64,000 nucleotides of DNA from Pelagibacterium lacus (GCF_003345525.1 NZ_QQNH01000001.1:124001-188000); one strand, 5' to 3'; positions 8,911 to 16,726 are shown, numbered from the stretch's first letter. Program-made: numbers and translations. The notes: a model not told the origin generated them from the letters alone.

Positions 8911-10047
8911 ATGATTGGCTTTCAGCCCTATGAAACCTTCCAGTTGCTGATCGAAACCGGCGGCATCGAGCGGGCCAACACCCTTCTGGTCGCCGCCTGC
9001 GATGCCTTTGCCCGGCGCGCCAATCCCAGCCGCTCCGAAGCCGAGCAGTTCGAAGCGCTGGTCACAAGGCTCTTTCCCACCGCGGCGCCCACCGCCCGCG
9101 CCCGGGCCGCGGCGCTGCTGGCCAGCGCCCCAAAACTTTCGCCCGAGCTCGAACTGCTGATGATCGAAAATCTCGGCGCCGGCCTCATCCCCCATATCGA
9201 GGCCATGCCCAGCCTGTCCGACGATCTCGTCTATCGCCTCATCGAAAAGGGCGATGTGGAGGTGGTGGCCGCCATCGCCCGCCGCCCTGATCTCTCCAAT
9301 GGCGTCCTGGCGCGGCTGTTCGCCGTCAACAGCCGCAAGGTCTATCGCGCCCTGGCTGACAATCTCCGGTTCAGCCCGCGCGGCGCCTTCCTCACCGCCC
9401 TCACCCGCTCGGCCGAAATGGATCACGAGGTGGCCGCCAGCCTTGCCCGCCGCCCCGATTTCGACGCGGCGCTGCTCACCGCAGTGTTCTTCGACCTTCC
9501 CGAGGACGGGCGTCTCGATGTCATCCGCGCCTATGCCAAGCGCAACCTGCCCCAGACGCCGCTCATGCGCACCTTCGAGGAGATTTCGGTGGCGACCGGC
9601 GAGTTCACCACCGCGCTGATGAAGCTCTTCGCCGAGAACCGCCGCCCCAAGATCACCCGGCTGCTGCATCAGGTGACCGGGCTCGACGAGGTGCGCTGCG
9701 GCGAGATCGCCCATGATACCAGCGGCGCGGCGCTGTTCGTCGTCCTGCGCGCCTTCGGCTGCACCGCCTATGACGGGCTCAAGGTGCTCATCCATGCCAC
9801 CAGCCATGATGGCGACCGCTCGCGCGCCCTCGCCGCCTTCGCGCGGCTGTTCGAGGATGTGAGCGTGGCGTCCATGGTCTATGTGATGAGCGCCTGGCGC
9901 GGCGATGTCGCCCTGGCCGAGCTCACCAAGCCCGGATATGCCCCCTTCGCCCCGCGCAGCGCCCGCACCCCGGCCCGCGCGCAGACCAAAGGCGACAAGG
10001 CCCTCGAAGCGCTCGACGGGCTCAAATCGGCGCGGAAAGCAAGCTAG
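8911..10047 (+). CDS. DUF2336 domain protein
   Basis: The 378-residue cytosolic protein is built of HEAT-like alpha-helical repeats with recurrent motifs such as SDDLVYRLIEKGDVEVVAAI, ARRPDLSNGVLARLFA and LARRPDFDAALLTAVF. This is typical of the DUF2336 family, which is widespread in alphaproteobacteria and usually present as several paralogues. Some family members are linked to motility or to two-component signalling, but the role of this one is unknown. It is a single gene, divergent from the small-protein/lipoprotein pair, with a family C hairpin immediately after the stop. Confidence 0.85.
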   Translation: MIGFQPYETFQLLIETGGIERANTLLVAACDAFARRANPSRSEAEQFEALVTRLFPTAAPTARARAAALLASAPKLSPELELLMIENLGAGLIPHIEAMPSLSDDLVYRLIEKGDVEVVAAIARRPDLSNGVLARLFAVNSRKVYRALADNLRFSPRGAFLTALTRSAEMDHEVAASLARRPDFDAALLTAVFFDLPEDGRLDVIRAYAKRNLPQTPLMRTFEEISVATGEFTTALMKLFAENRRPKITRLLHQVTGLDEVRCGEIAHDTSGAALFVVLRAFGCTAYDGLKVLIHATSHDGDRSRALAAFARLFEDVSVASMVYVMSAWRGDVALAELTKPGYAPFAPRSARTPARAQTKGDKALEALDGLKSARKAS

Positions 10048-10049
10048 GA

Positions 10050-10092
10050 GTGCGGTCAGAAAAAGTTGCAGACTTTTTCGGTTCGACCGCGC
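10050..10092. repeat. nested palindrome (family C), copy 2
   Basis: The outer arms are GTGCGGTC (10050-10057) and GACCGCGC (10085-10092), with one mismatch. The inner arms AAAAAGT (10060-10066) and ACTTTTT (10072-10078) enclose the loop TGCAG. It is nearly identical to the copy at 3651-3693 and again sits between convergent genes. Confidence 0.8.
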
Positions 10093-10135
10093 GACCAAGC
10101 AAGAACTTAGATCTTCGGGACAACGTCCGGATGAT

Positions 10136-10462
10136 CTAAACTCCAATATCGTCCCCGCGCATGTCGAGGGACAGCACCCAGATATCGGGGTCGAAATCGA
10201 TCTCGCGCGCGATGCGCTCGGCGATCCTTTCCGGCTCCACCCGCTCGAAACGTTTCTGGAACACCCGGTCCCCGTCGCCCTCGCCCTGTGCGGCGCTCGA
10301 CATCTGGGTATGGAGCGAGCGGGTGCCGTCGAGATGGTCGACCTCGATCCACACCTGCCCGGCAATGGCATCGCCCTTGCGCGCCACGACGCAGAAATTG
10401 CCCAGCCCGTTGTGCCGCCGCACAAAGGCGGCGCACCAGATGTCGGACCGCACCGCGCTCAT
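10136..10462 (-). CDS. DUF1491 family protein
   Basis: The 108-residue protein has the DUF1491 pattern: VRSDIWCAAFVRRHNGLGNFCVVARKG, AGQVWIEVDHLDG, and a C-terminal RIAREIDFDPDIWVLSLDMR. The family is small, alphaproteobacterial and uncharacterised. Its ATG is three bases after the stop of the peptidoglycan-binding gene, so it is the last gene of the kinase/peptidoglycan-binding/DUF1491 operon. Confidence 0.88.
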   Translation of the reverse strand: MSAVRSDIWCAAFVRRHNGLGNFCVVARKGDAIAGQVWIEVDHLDGTRSLHTQMSSAAQGEGDGDRVFQKRFERVEPERIAERIAREIDFDPDIWVLSLDMRGDDIGV

Positions 10463-10465
10463 GGT

Positions 10466-11488
10466 CTATAAATAAGCGCCGGCGGCCACCAGCATGTCGC
10501 GCAGAAGCGGGCTGACTTCGCCGGTCGGGTTGTAATTGTTGAAAATCTGGAACTTGCGGATGGCGCGGGCCGTGGTTTCGTCGGCCACCCCGTCGACCTG
10601 TCCTTGCAGGAAGCCCAGCCGGGACAGCCCGCGCTGGATGTCGCTCACCAGCTCGCGGTCGAGCGCCGCCGGAATGGTCGGCTGCGCCGCGGCCTCGCGC
10701 ACCGGCTCGGCGGCGGGAGCGGGTTCGGGCGTGGGGGCCGGAGTGGGCGAAGGCGCCGAAGTCGCTTCAGCCTCTATCTGGGCGACCAGCGGAGCGATGG
10801 CGTCCGCGGCCGGTTCCGCCGTCACTGCTTCGGCCCGCTGGACGGGTTGCGGCTCCGGCTGGGGCGGGGCCACCGGCGCGGCGGCGGCGCCGTTGACCGT
10901 CGCCTTCTTTACCGCATCGATCACCTGCGGCGTTGCCGCCCCGGTGCGCGGCAGGCCGAACCGGGCTTCGAAGGCCCGGATGGCGTCGGCGGTCTTGGGG
11001 CCGTAATAGCCATCCACCGTCCCATCGAACATGCCCATTTCCTTGAGCTTGGCCTGCATGTCGGCAATGTCCTGATTGCCGATCGAGGGCGCGGCCTCAG
11101 TGGCGGCGGGAGCCGTTGCCACCGGCGCTTGCGGCGCGGGGGCGGGGCTGGCGACGAAACTGCTCGCTTCGGGCCGCGCCGGCACCGTCTCGGGCTCGAC
11201 CACCACCGGGGTGATCGGGGCCGGCGTCGCGACGCCGGCGTTCTGGGTGCCGAACAGCGGCGCGGGGTGGCGCGTTTCCTGCAGATAGAGCGCGTTGGTG
11301 CCCGCCATCAGCGTCAGCCCGGTGGCCAGCACCAGTCCCGACGCGGCCAGCGGCGAGGCAAGGAATTTCTCGGCGCTCCAGCGGCAGGCCCCGGAGAGTC
11401 CAGCCCAGGCCCCGGCCCCGATCGCAGTGGAAACGTTGACGAGCGTCGTTGTCATGATGTTGCGCTTTTTCTTTCGTCGTCTTGCCAT
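10466..11488 (-). CDS. membrane-anchored protein with two peptidoglycan-binding domains
   Basis: The 340-residue protein begins with a very basic stretch (ARRRKKKRN) and one membrane helix (about 45-65). Two peptidoglycan-binding-1 type domains follow (about 135-195, ADMQAKLKEMGMFDGTVDGY; and about 280-340, DIQRGLSRLGFLQGQVDG), joined by a long Pro/Ala-rich linker. The domains would tether the protein to the cell wall. An internal Met at residue 12 is an alternative start. The gene overlaps the end of the histidine kinase gene by 37 bases and is followed three bases later by the DUF1491 gene. Confidence 0.85.
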   Translation of the reverse strand: MARRRKKKRNIMTTTLVNVSTAIGAGAWAGLSGACRWSAEKFLASPLAASGLVLATGLTLMAGTNALYLQETRHPAPLFGTQNAGVATPAPITPVVVEPETVPARPEASSFVASPAPAPQAPVATAPAATEAAPSIGNQDIADMQAKLKEMGMFDGTVDGYYGPKTADAIRAFEARFGLPRTGAATPQVIDAVKKATVNGAAAAPVAPPQPEPQPVQRAEAVTAEPAADAIAPLVAQIEAEATSAPSPTPAPTPEPAPAAEPVREAAAQPTIPAALDRELVSDIQRGLSRLGFLQGQVDGVADETTARAIRKFQIFNNYNPTGEVSPLLRDMLVAAGAYL

Positions 11489-13236
11489 GTCTTTTCATCC
11501 GTCTCGCGTCTGCGCTCATCGAGGTGTTCCACCGGGGCGGCGCGGGGCGCCGATGCCGGTCCGTCGATGGGCAGCAGCACGGTGACCCGCGTCCCCATGC
11601 CCGGTTCGGAGGCCACCGAGAGCCGTCCGTCATGCAGCGCCACCAGCCCCTTGACGATGGAGAGCCCCAGCCCCGTCCCCTCATAGCGCCGCGACAGCCC
11701 GTTCTGGGCCTGCAGGAACGGCTCGCCGATGCGGCTCACCGTGTCCGCCGGCATGCCGATGCCGTCATCGCTCACCGAGAGCGCCAGCATCTTGCCCTGG
11801 CGCTTGATGGCCAGGCGCACCCGCCCGCCGTCATGGCTGAACTTGATGGCGTTGGACAGCAGGTTGATGATGATCTGGCGGCAGGCCCGCTCGTCGCCCA
11901 CCAGCTGCGGCAGGGTTTCGGGCAAATGCGCGGCGATCTCCACGTCGCGCTCGCGCGCCAGCGTCCCCACCATCTTGAGGCAGGGATCGACGAGGCCCTG
12001 CGGCGCGAAGGGCTCGGCGTGGATCTCGAACTTGCCCGCGTCGAGCTTGGACATGTCGAGCAGCATGTTGACCACTTCAAGCAGGTGATGCCCGCTCTGG
12101 CGGATATGGCCGGCATATTCCTGATGCGTGGGGGTGAGCTCACCCCCGATCCCCTCGGCCATCATGTCGGAAAAGCCGACAATGGCGTTGAGCGGGGTGC
12201 GCAATTCGTGCCCGATGGTGGCGAGGAAGCGCGTCTTGGCCTCCGAGGCCTCCTCGGCCTGGGCGCGCGCGGTGCGCAATTCGTCCTCGACGCCCTTGCG
12301 GGCGCTGATGTCGCGCAGGATGGCGACGATCGGGCCCGGGCGCTCCCCATGGCCCTCGCCCAGCACCGTCAGCGCCATCTCGATCCAGCGATAGGCCGGC
12401 GCGGCGCCCGGCATGCCGTCCAGCCGCACGCGGAATTCGATCAGCGCCCGTCCGCCGCCCCGCGCCACCTCCGAGAGGGCCTTGGCGTAATGGGGCCGGT
12501 CGAGCACGTGCAGCCGATCGAAAAAGCCGGTGCCCGTCACCTCGAAGGGCCGCGCCCCGATCAGCCGCGTGATCGAGCGCGAGGCCTGGGTCAGCCGTCC
12601 GGCCGGGTCGAAGCACACCACCGCTCCGGTCAATTCGTCGATGGCCCGGGTCATGGCCGATTCCTGCGTCCCGCCCCCGGCCCGGGCGCGGGCGCGGATG
12701 AAGCTGGCCAGCGACAGCGCGGCCATGGTCAGCGCCGCCCCGGCGCCCAGCACCGCATAGCCGGTTTCGACCATGGAGCCGCCGGGGGTCATCGCCCCGG
12801 CCAGGACGGCCCCCACCATGGCGGCCAGCGGCAGGACGAGATCGCCCGGCCGCACGCTGCGCACCATGCAGATGGCATAGACCAGCGCTGCCATGGCGAC
12901 CAGCAGCCCGCCATTGAACAGGCCCGGCCCCGCCGCGAGGGCGAGGGCGACCATGCCCAGCCCGGCCTGCTGGGAGAGCAGCCCCTTGTCCAGATCGCCC
13001 TGGCGCTGGAACAGCGCCGCCAGCGCCACGGTGGCGGCAGCAGCCGCCACCAGCGCCAGCGCCACGGGCCGCCCGGCGGCGAAGTCGTGCAGCGCCAGCG
13101 GGCCGGCGGCGACGAGGCCGATGGCCATCACCGCATTGCCCGCCATTTGCAGCCTTGCGCGGGAAAGGTCCCCGGTTCCGGCCAGACGGCCGAACACCGC
13201 GCTCACCGATGCACCATCAAAAAAAACGTTACGCAT
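11452..13236 (-). CDS. DivJ-like membrane sensor histidine kinase with PAS domain
   Basis: The 594-residue kinase has about six hydrophobic segments (residues 30-180), a PAS domain (about 195-315, TGAVVCFDPAGRLTQASRS), and a HisKA domain with FLATIGHELRTPLNAIVGF, where His343 is the predicted phosphorylated residue. The HATPase domain shows NLLSNAIKFS, DDGIGMP and GTGLGLSIVKGL boxes. The architecture and the Hyphomicrobiales setting fit the DivJ/PleC/PdhS group that controls DivK phosphorylation and asymmetric division; assigning it to DivJ rather than a relative is inference. It heads an operon with the overlapping peptidoglycan-binding gene and DUF1491. Confidence 0.85.
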   Translation of the reverse strand: MRNVFFDGASVSAVFGRLAGTGDLSRARLQMAGNAVMAIGLVAAGPLALHDFAAGRPVALALVAAAAATVALAALFQRQGDLDKGLLSQQAGLGMVALALAAGPGLFNGGLLVAMAALVYAICMVRSVRPGDLVLPLAAMVGAVLAGAMTPGGSMVETGYAVLGAGAALTMAALSLASFIRARARAGGGTQESAMTRAIDELTGAVVCFDPAGRLTQASRSITRLIGARPFEVTGTGFFDRLHVLDRPHYAKALSEVARGGGRALIEFRVRLDGMPGAAPAYRWIEMALTVLGEGHGERPGPIVAILRDISARKGVEDELRTARAQAEEASEAKTRFLATIGHELRTPLNAIVGFSDMMAEGIGGELTPTHQEYAGHIRQSGHHLLEVVNMLLDMSKLDAGKFEIHAEPFAPQGLVDPCLKMVGTLARERDVEIAAHLPETLPQLVGDERACRQIIINLLSNAIKFSHDGGRVRLAIKRQGKMLALSVSDDGIGMPADTVSRIGEPFLQAQNGLSRRYEGTGLGLSIVKGLVALHDGRLSVASEPGMGTRVTVLLPIDGPASAPRAAPVEHLDERRRETDEKTWQDDERKSATS

Positions 13237-13552
13237 ATACTGCTCGAGGTTTCGCCCGCGCTCTGGTGCGGACGCTCTGGAAGGGTTGTCCCGACGCCTG
13301 GCCGTACAGTTTCATCCAAGCCCTAAGACACGATTAAATCCGGGGCCGGGCGGCCGGCTATCGGCACCGCATGGGGCGGGAATCGGGGTGTTTCTGTCCC
13401 TAGCGTAAACAGAGTCTTGCCTAACCGGTTCCTGCCGCTTGCTTGCCGATTTGAATAAAATGCGATGCAAATTTTCGCTAAATCCGCCACAGGGCGTTGA
13501 GGCGCCCCGCTTACCCTCTCCCCATCAGACGACCAATCGGTGAGATCTCGCC
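13237..13552. other. intergenic region between divergent genes
   Basis: These 316 bases separate the histidine kinase gene and the small secreted protein gene. They should hold both promoters, but I find no pair of boxes good enough to name. An AT-richer stretch lies at 13440-13490. No repeat element and no plausible gene is seen. Confidence 0.5.
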
Positions 13553-13849
13553 ATGTTCCTTGTCCGCTCCGCTTTCTGGCTCACCGGCGCCTTCCTGCTC
13601 ATGGCGCCCAGCGCCGGCATGGATCTGGGCCAGTCGGCCCGGGCGACCGGCGCGGATCTGACGCGGCAGGGCACCAGCGCGGTGATCGGCCAGATCGAAG
13701 CGCAGGACTGCGCCTCGCTCGAATGCAGCATCGGGCGGCAATTGGTGATCGGCGCCCTTACGACGCCCGTCGCCCCGCAGCCCGCCCTTGCCGAACCTCC
13801 CTCCCCCGCTCTCGCCTTCCCGCCCCCGCGCCCCGCCTGGGCCTATTGA
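13553..13849 (+). CDS. small exported protein, DUF5330-like
   Basis: The 98-residue protein opens with a hydrophobic export signal (MFLVRSAFWLTGAFLLMAPS). A short polar core with two cysteines (QDCASLECSIG) and a Pro-rich tail ending FPPPRPAWAY follow. The N-terminal pattern and the position just before sufE resemble the DUF5330 proteins of Rhizobiales, but the match is weak. It is a single short gene, 54 bases before sufE in the same direction. Confidence 0.65.
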   Translation: MFLVRSAFWLTGAFLLMAPSAGMDLGQSARATGADLTRQGTSAVIGQIEAQDCASLECSIGRQLVIGALTTPVAPQPALAEPPSPALAFPPPRPAWAY

Positions 13850-13903
13850 ATTTCCCTTGCCCGGACGCTTCCAATCGGGCGCGATGCGCCTTACATATTC
13901 CCT

Positions 13904-14338
13904 ATGAGCACGCCCGCCGCCTTCCAGGATATCGCCGACAACCTCTCCTTTCTCGAGGATTGGGAGGATCGCTACCGCTACATCATCGAGCTCGGCCAGC
14001 AATTGGCGCCCCTTTCCGATGACGAGCGGCTCATCGAGAACAAGGTGCATGGCTGCGCCTCGCAGGTGTGGCTGGTCACCGACAGCGCGCCGGGCCCCCA
14101 TGGCACGGTGATGCAGTTCCGCGGCGATTCCGATGCCATGATCGTCAAGGGGCTGGTCGCCGTCGTGCTGGCGCTCTATTCCGGCCGCACCGCCGCCGAC
14201 ATCGCCCAGACCGACGCCCTGCCGATCTTCGACGGCATCGGGCTGCGCGAGCATCTCTCCACCCAGCGCTCCAATGGCCTCGCCGCCATGGTCGCCCGGG
14301 TGCGGGCCGATGCCGAGGCGGCGACCCGAATCAGCTGA
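13904..14338 (+). CDS. sufE: SufE family cysteine desulfuration protein
   Basis: The 144-residue protein matches SufE along its length: FLEDWEDRYRYIIELGQ, NKVHGCASQVWLV with the sulphur-accepting cysteine, FRGDSDAMIVKGLVAVVLALYSGRTA, and GLREHLSTQRSNGLAAMV. SufE takes persulphide sulphur from the cysteine desulfurase SufS and stimulates iron-sulphur cluster assembly. It is away from any suf operon here, which is common for stand-alone SufE proteins. It overlaps the end of the DUF6456 gene on the opposite strand by eight bases. Confidence 0.92.
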   Translation: MSTPAAFQDIADNLSFLEDWEDRYRYIIELGQQLAPLSDDERLIENKVHGCASQVWLVTDSAPGPHGTVMQFRGDSDAMIVKGLVAVVLALYSGRTAADIAQTDALPIFDGIGLREHLSTQRSNGLAAMVARVRADAEAATRIS

Positions 14339-14828
14339 ATTCGCGCGGCACCGCCCCCGCCCCGTGCCAGCCGCGCTGCCGCCCGCCCTCCGGCCCCGCC
14401 GCCACCGGCGACAGCCCCAGCCGCGTGGCCAGCGCGTCCAGCCCGATGCGCAGCACCAGCTTGGCGCTGCGCCGCGGCCAGCCCCGGTCGCGCTCGATCT
14501 CCTGCAAGCCCTTTTCGAAGCCGCAGACATCGATGACCACCCCGGCGCAATCGCCGGGCAGGCCGGCCAGCAGCCGGTTGAGCCGCGTCCGCGCCTCGGC
14601 GGCGCTGTCGGCGATATCCGCCGCGCTGCCGATGCGCCGCGTGCCCCCGACCCGCGGCCCGTAATGCATGGTCACGTGGCGGCGCAAATGCGAGCGTTCG
14701 AACAGGCGCTTGACGATCCGCACCGTTTCGAGGTGATGGGGCGCGAGAAAGGCCGGCTGGCCGCCCTGCGGCCGCGCCAGCGCCATGACCGGCGCCAGGT
14801 CCGGCGCCGCAGGATCAGCATTGCCCAT
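14331..14828 (-). CDS. DUF6456 domain protein
   Basis: The protein has about 165 residues from ATG 14828. It contains the DUF6456-like core: FLAPHHLETVRIVKRLFERSHLRRHVTMHYGPR, then ARTRLNRLLAGLPGDCAGVVIDVCGFEKGLQEIERDRGWPRRSAKLVLRIGLDAL. This region looks helical and basic and may bind nucleic acid. The start overlaps the end of the DnaA-domain-like gene by 14 bases in a different frame. In related genomes I recall the two modules as neighbours before mucR, so they probably act as a pair. Function unknown. Confidence 0.8.
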   Translation of the reverse strand: MGNADPAAPDLAPVMALARPQGGQPAFLAPHHLETVRIVKRLFERSHLRRHVTMHYGPRVGGTRRIGSAADIADSAAEARTRLNRLLAGLPGDCAGVVIDVCGFEKGLQEIERDRGWPRRSAKLVLRIGLDALATRLGLSPVAAGPEGGRQRGWHGAGAVPREFS

Positions 14829-15225
14829 GATGCCGCGCCTCCCCTGCCGCCCCGGTTGTCGATGTCGCCGGGCTGGCGCAACGCCGGGCGGTAACGCGGC
14901 GCTCGATGGCGTCGAGCGCCGCGTCGAACACCGGATCGTCGCGCAAATCCTCGACCACGGCGCAGGCATGAGCGACCGTGGTGCGGTCGCGCCCGAAATA
15001 CCGCCCCACCTGCGTCATGGTGAGCCCGGTCAGCACATGGCACAGATACATGGCCGTCTGCCGCGCATGGGCGGTGGGCATGGGGCAGCGGGAGCGCGCG
15101 AAGAAATCGTCGTGCCGCGTACCGGTCATGCCGGCCACGGCCCTGACAATGGCCCTGCATGTGCGGCCCTGTCGGGCCGAAATCGAATGCTTTGCGTGCC
15201 GTTCGGCGGAATGCAGGATAACCAT
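14815..15225 (-). CDS. helix-turn-helix protein resembling DnaA domain IV
   Basis: The 136-residue protein has a C-terminal-type DnaA fold: ARQTAMYLCHVLTGLTMTQVGRYFGRDRTTVAHACAVVEDL. This reproduces the DnaA domain IV signature, in which a Gly-Arg-Asp-x-(S/T)-T-V-x-H-A loop contacts the DnaA box. No ATPase domain is present, so it is not a replication initiator by itself. It could compete with or modulate DnaA binding, but that is inference. It overlaps the DUF6456 gene by 14 bases, suggesting coupled translation. Confidence 0.8.
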   Translation of the reverse strand: MVILHSAERHAKHSISARQGRTCRAIVRAVAGMTGTRHDDFFARSRCPMPTAHARQTAMYLCHVLTGLTMTQVGRYFGRDRTTVAHACAVVEDLRDDPVFDAALDAIERRVTARRCASPATSTTGAAGEARHHGQC

Positions 15226-15316
15226 AGGACCACCATCTCATGATTAGGAGATAATTCCTATAGCGGATCGGATGTAGTGCGGGGATAAGTCGGGTGGGCT
15301 TGAGGCTGAGGTTTGC

Positions 15317-15557
15317 GCCCCCGGCCCCACCCCACCCCTCCCTCCCCGTCAAGGGGAGGGTGATTCCGGGGCTTGGAGAGGACGGTGGCCATCCCCCCCA
15401 GCGCCACACCTCCCCCCTTGCGGGGGAGGCTGGGAGGGGGTGCCGGCGCCAGCCGGCATGGGAAATCGCCCCAACCCCGCTCCCTGCACCGCCCAACTTC
15501 CCTCCCCCTTGAGGGGAGGGATTGAGGGTGGGGGTGGGCCAAGGGAACAGACGCCGG
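15317..15557. repeat. long GC-rich repeat (family B), copy 1
   Basis: This 241-base unit starts GCCCCCGGCCCCACCCCACC and ends AACAGACGCCGG. It contains a chain of hairpins: CTCCCC-GTCAA-GGGGAG, CTCCCCC-CTTG-CGGGGGAG, GCCGGC-GCCA-GCCGGC and CTCCCC-CTTGA-GGGGAG. The copy at 15806-16026 is almost identical but 20 bases shorter in the right-hand third. Confidence 0.85.
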
Positions 15558-15574
15558 AATTGCCGCGCCGGGCC

Positions 15575-15778
15575 GGCTCAGCGCCCCCTCATCCGTCTCG
15601 CCCTGCGGGCGATCCACCTTCTCCCACGAGGGGAGAAGGAAGGCTTGCCGCCGCCTCATTCTTCCCTTCTCCCTTCGTGGAGTTGGAAATATCGGCGCCG
15701 CCCCACGGATTCCCTTCTCCCCTCGTGGGAGAAGGTGGGCTTTCGCGATAGCGAAAGGTCGGATGAGGGGGCCAGCGC
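15575..15778. repeat. composite block of family A palindromic repeats
   Basis: A reverse copy (15575-15645) and a forward copy (15710-15778) of family A face each other. A partial third copy lies in the middle (about 15662-15690). The boundary sequence GGCTCAGCGCCCCCTCATCC and the internal hairpin CTTTCGC-GATA-GCGAAAG match the block at 7556-7714. Confidence 0.8.
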
Positions 15779-15805
15779 TTCGGCAATCTCCCCACCCCCG
15801 CTTAT

Positions 15806-16026
15806 GCCCCCGGCCCCACCCCACCCCTCCCTCCCCGTCAAGGGGAGGGTGATTCCGGGGCTTGGGGAGGACGGTAGCCATTCCCCCAGCGCCACACCTC
15901 CCCCCTTGCGGGGGAGGATGGGAGGGGGGAGCCGGCGCCAGCCGGCATGGGATCGCACCGCCCAGCCTCCCTCCCCCTTGAGGGGAGGGATTGAGGGTGG
16001 GGGTGGGCCGAGAGAACAGACGCCGG
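15806..16026. repeat. long GC-rich repeat (family B), copy 2
   Basis: This is the second copy of the unit at 15317-15557, in the same orientation and with the same ends. It differs by a short deletion after the GCCGGC hairpin and scattered point changes. No transposase or target duplication is visible. Confidence 0.85.
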
Positions 16027-16162
16027 TGTTGTGCGCCCGGCCGCCCCCCCCGCCCCCCAAAAACGCAACAGAGGCCGCGCGCCGCGCAGCCCCTGTCAAA
16101 CACATCGTCGCCGCCCGCATCCCCGCCGCCCGGCGGGAAAGTCCTCAGGCGCCTGTCTCAGG

Positions 16163-16585
16163 TTACGCCGCCTTGCGGCCCAGTCCATTTTCCTTGGCCA
16201 ACTTGGAACGGGTGGCCGAATAGGAGGGGGCGACCATCGGATAGTCGGCGGGAAGGCCCCATTTCTCACGGTATTCTTCCGGAGACAGATTATAATGGGT
16301 CCGCAGATGGCGCTTCAGCGATTTGAACTTCTTGCCGTCCTCGAGACAGATGATATAGTCAGCAGTCACCGACTTGCGCACCGGAACGGCCGGCTTCTTT
16401 TCTTCGATCGGCTCGACGATATCTTCGCTTCCCAGGGACAGAAGCGCCGCGTGCACGTCGGCGATCAGTTTGGGAAGATCGGTCGGGCTGATAGCATTGT
16501 GGCTGACATAGGCCGCAACGATATCGGTGCTGTATTCAATCAGGTCCTGGGTGACCCTGATCTCCGTGTCGGCCGGAGCACTCAT
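16163..16585 (-). CDS. mucR: MucR/Ros family transcriptional regulator
   Basis: The protein of about 140 residues has the MucR layout: an acidic N-terminal oligomerisation region (VTQDLIEYSTDIVAAYVSHNAISPTDLPKLIADVH) and the Ros-type zinc finger IICLEDGKKFKSLKRHLRTHY. The second zinc ligand is Asp (CLED) rather than Cys, as in several rhizobial MucR proteins, followed by two histidines. YREKWGLPADYPMVAPSYSATRS is diagnostic. MucR silences many genes for surface polysaccharide, motility and host interaction by binding AT-rich DNA. I choose ATG 16585 because GAGAGGA lies eight bases upstream; a longer in-frame start at 16633 is less likely. Confidence 0.93.
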   Translation of the reverse strand: MSAPADTEIRVTQDLIEYSTDIVAAYVSHNAISPTDLPKLIADVHAALLSLGSEDIVEPIEEKKPAVPVRKSVTADYIICLEDGKKFKSLKRHLRTHYNLSPEEYREKWGLPADYPMVAPSYSATRSKLAKENGLGRKAA

Positions 16586-16624
16586 CACATTATCCTCTCT
16601 GACTTTAGGAGAATTGTTCTCATA

Positions 16625-16640
16625 CGCTGACATGTCAGCG
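16625..16640. promoter_or_regulatory. perfect 16-bp palindrome upstream of mucR
   Basis: CGCTGACATGTCAGCG is a perfect palindrome 40-55 bases upstream of the mucR start. The DNA on its upstream side (16641-16730) is unusually AT-rich for this genome, with runs such as GGGGAAAACAAATTTATTCA. MucR proteins repress their own genes through AT-rich upstream DNA, so this stretch is the likely mucR control region. The regulator that binds the palindrome is not known. Confidence 0.5.
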
Positions 16641-16726
16641 ATTCACTGTAAGGGAGATACTGTTGTTTTCCCGGATTTGCAAGTGTGTGCCCACAACTTG
16701 TCAAAATTAGGGGAAAACAAATTTAT

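Larger units (their letters stand above)
15226..16162. other. 937-base intergenic region built almost entirely of repeats
   Basis: No gene is supported here. The order from the left is: 90 bases of unique sequence, family B copy 1 (15317-15557), a composite family A block (15575-15778), family B copy 2 (15806-16026), and a GC-rich tail up to the mucR stop. The promoter for the DnaA-like gene must lie in the first 90 bases (an AT-richer stretch at 15226-15270). Confidence 0.75.

Noticed and set aside
11482-13326. A 614-codon plus-strand frame opposite the histidine kinase
   Set aside because: The kinase on the other strand has all its boxes; the shadow has none.
15317-16026. Family B direct repeats considered as insertion-sequence ends or a composite transposon
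   Set aside because: There is no transposase, no terminal inverted repeats and no target duplication; the interior is only another repeat family.
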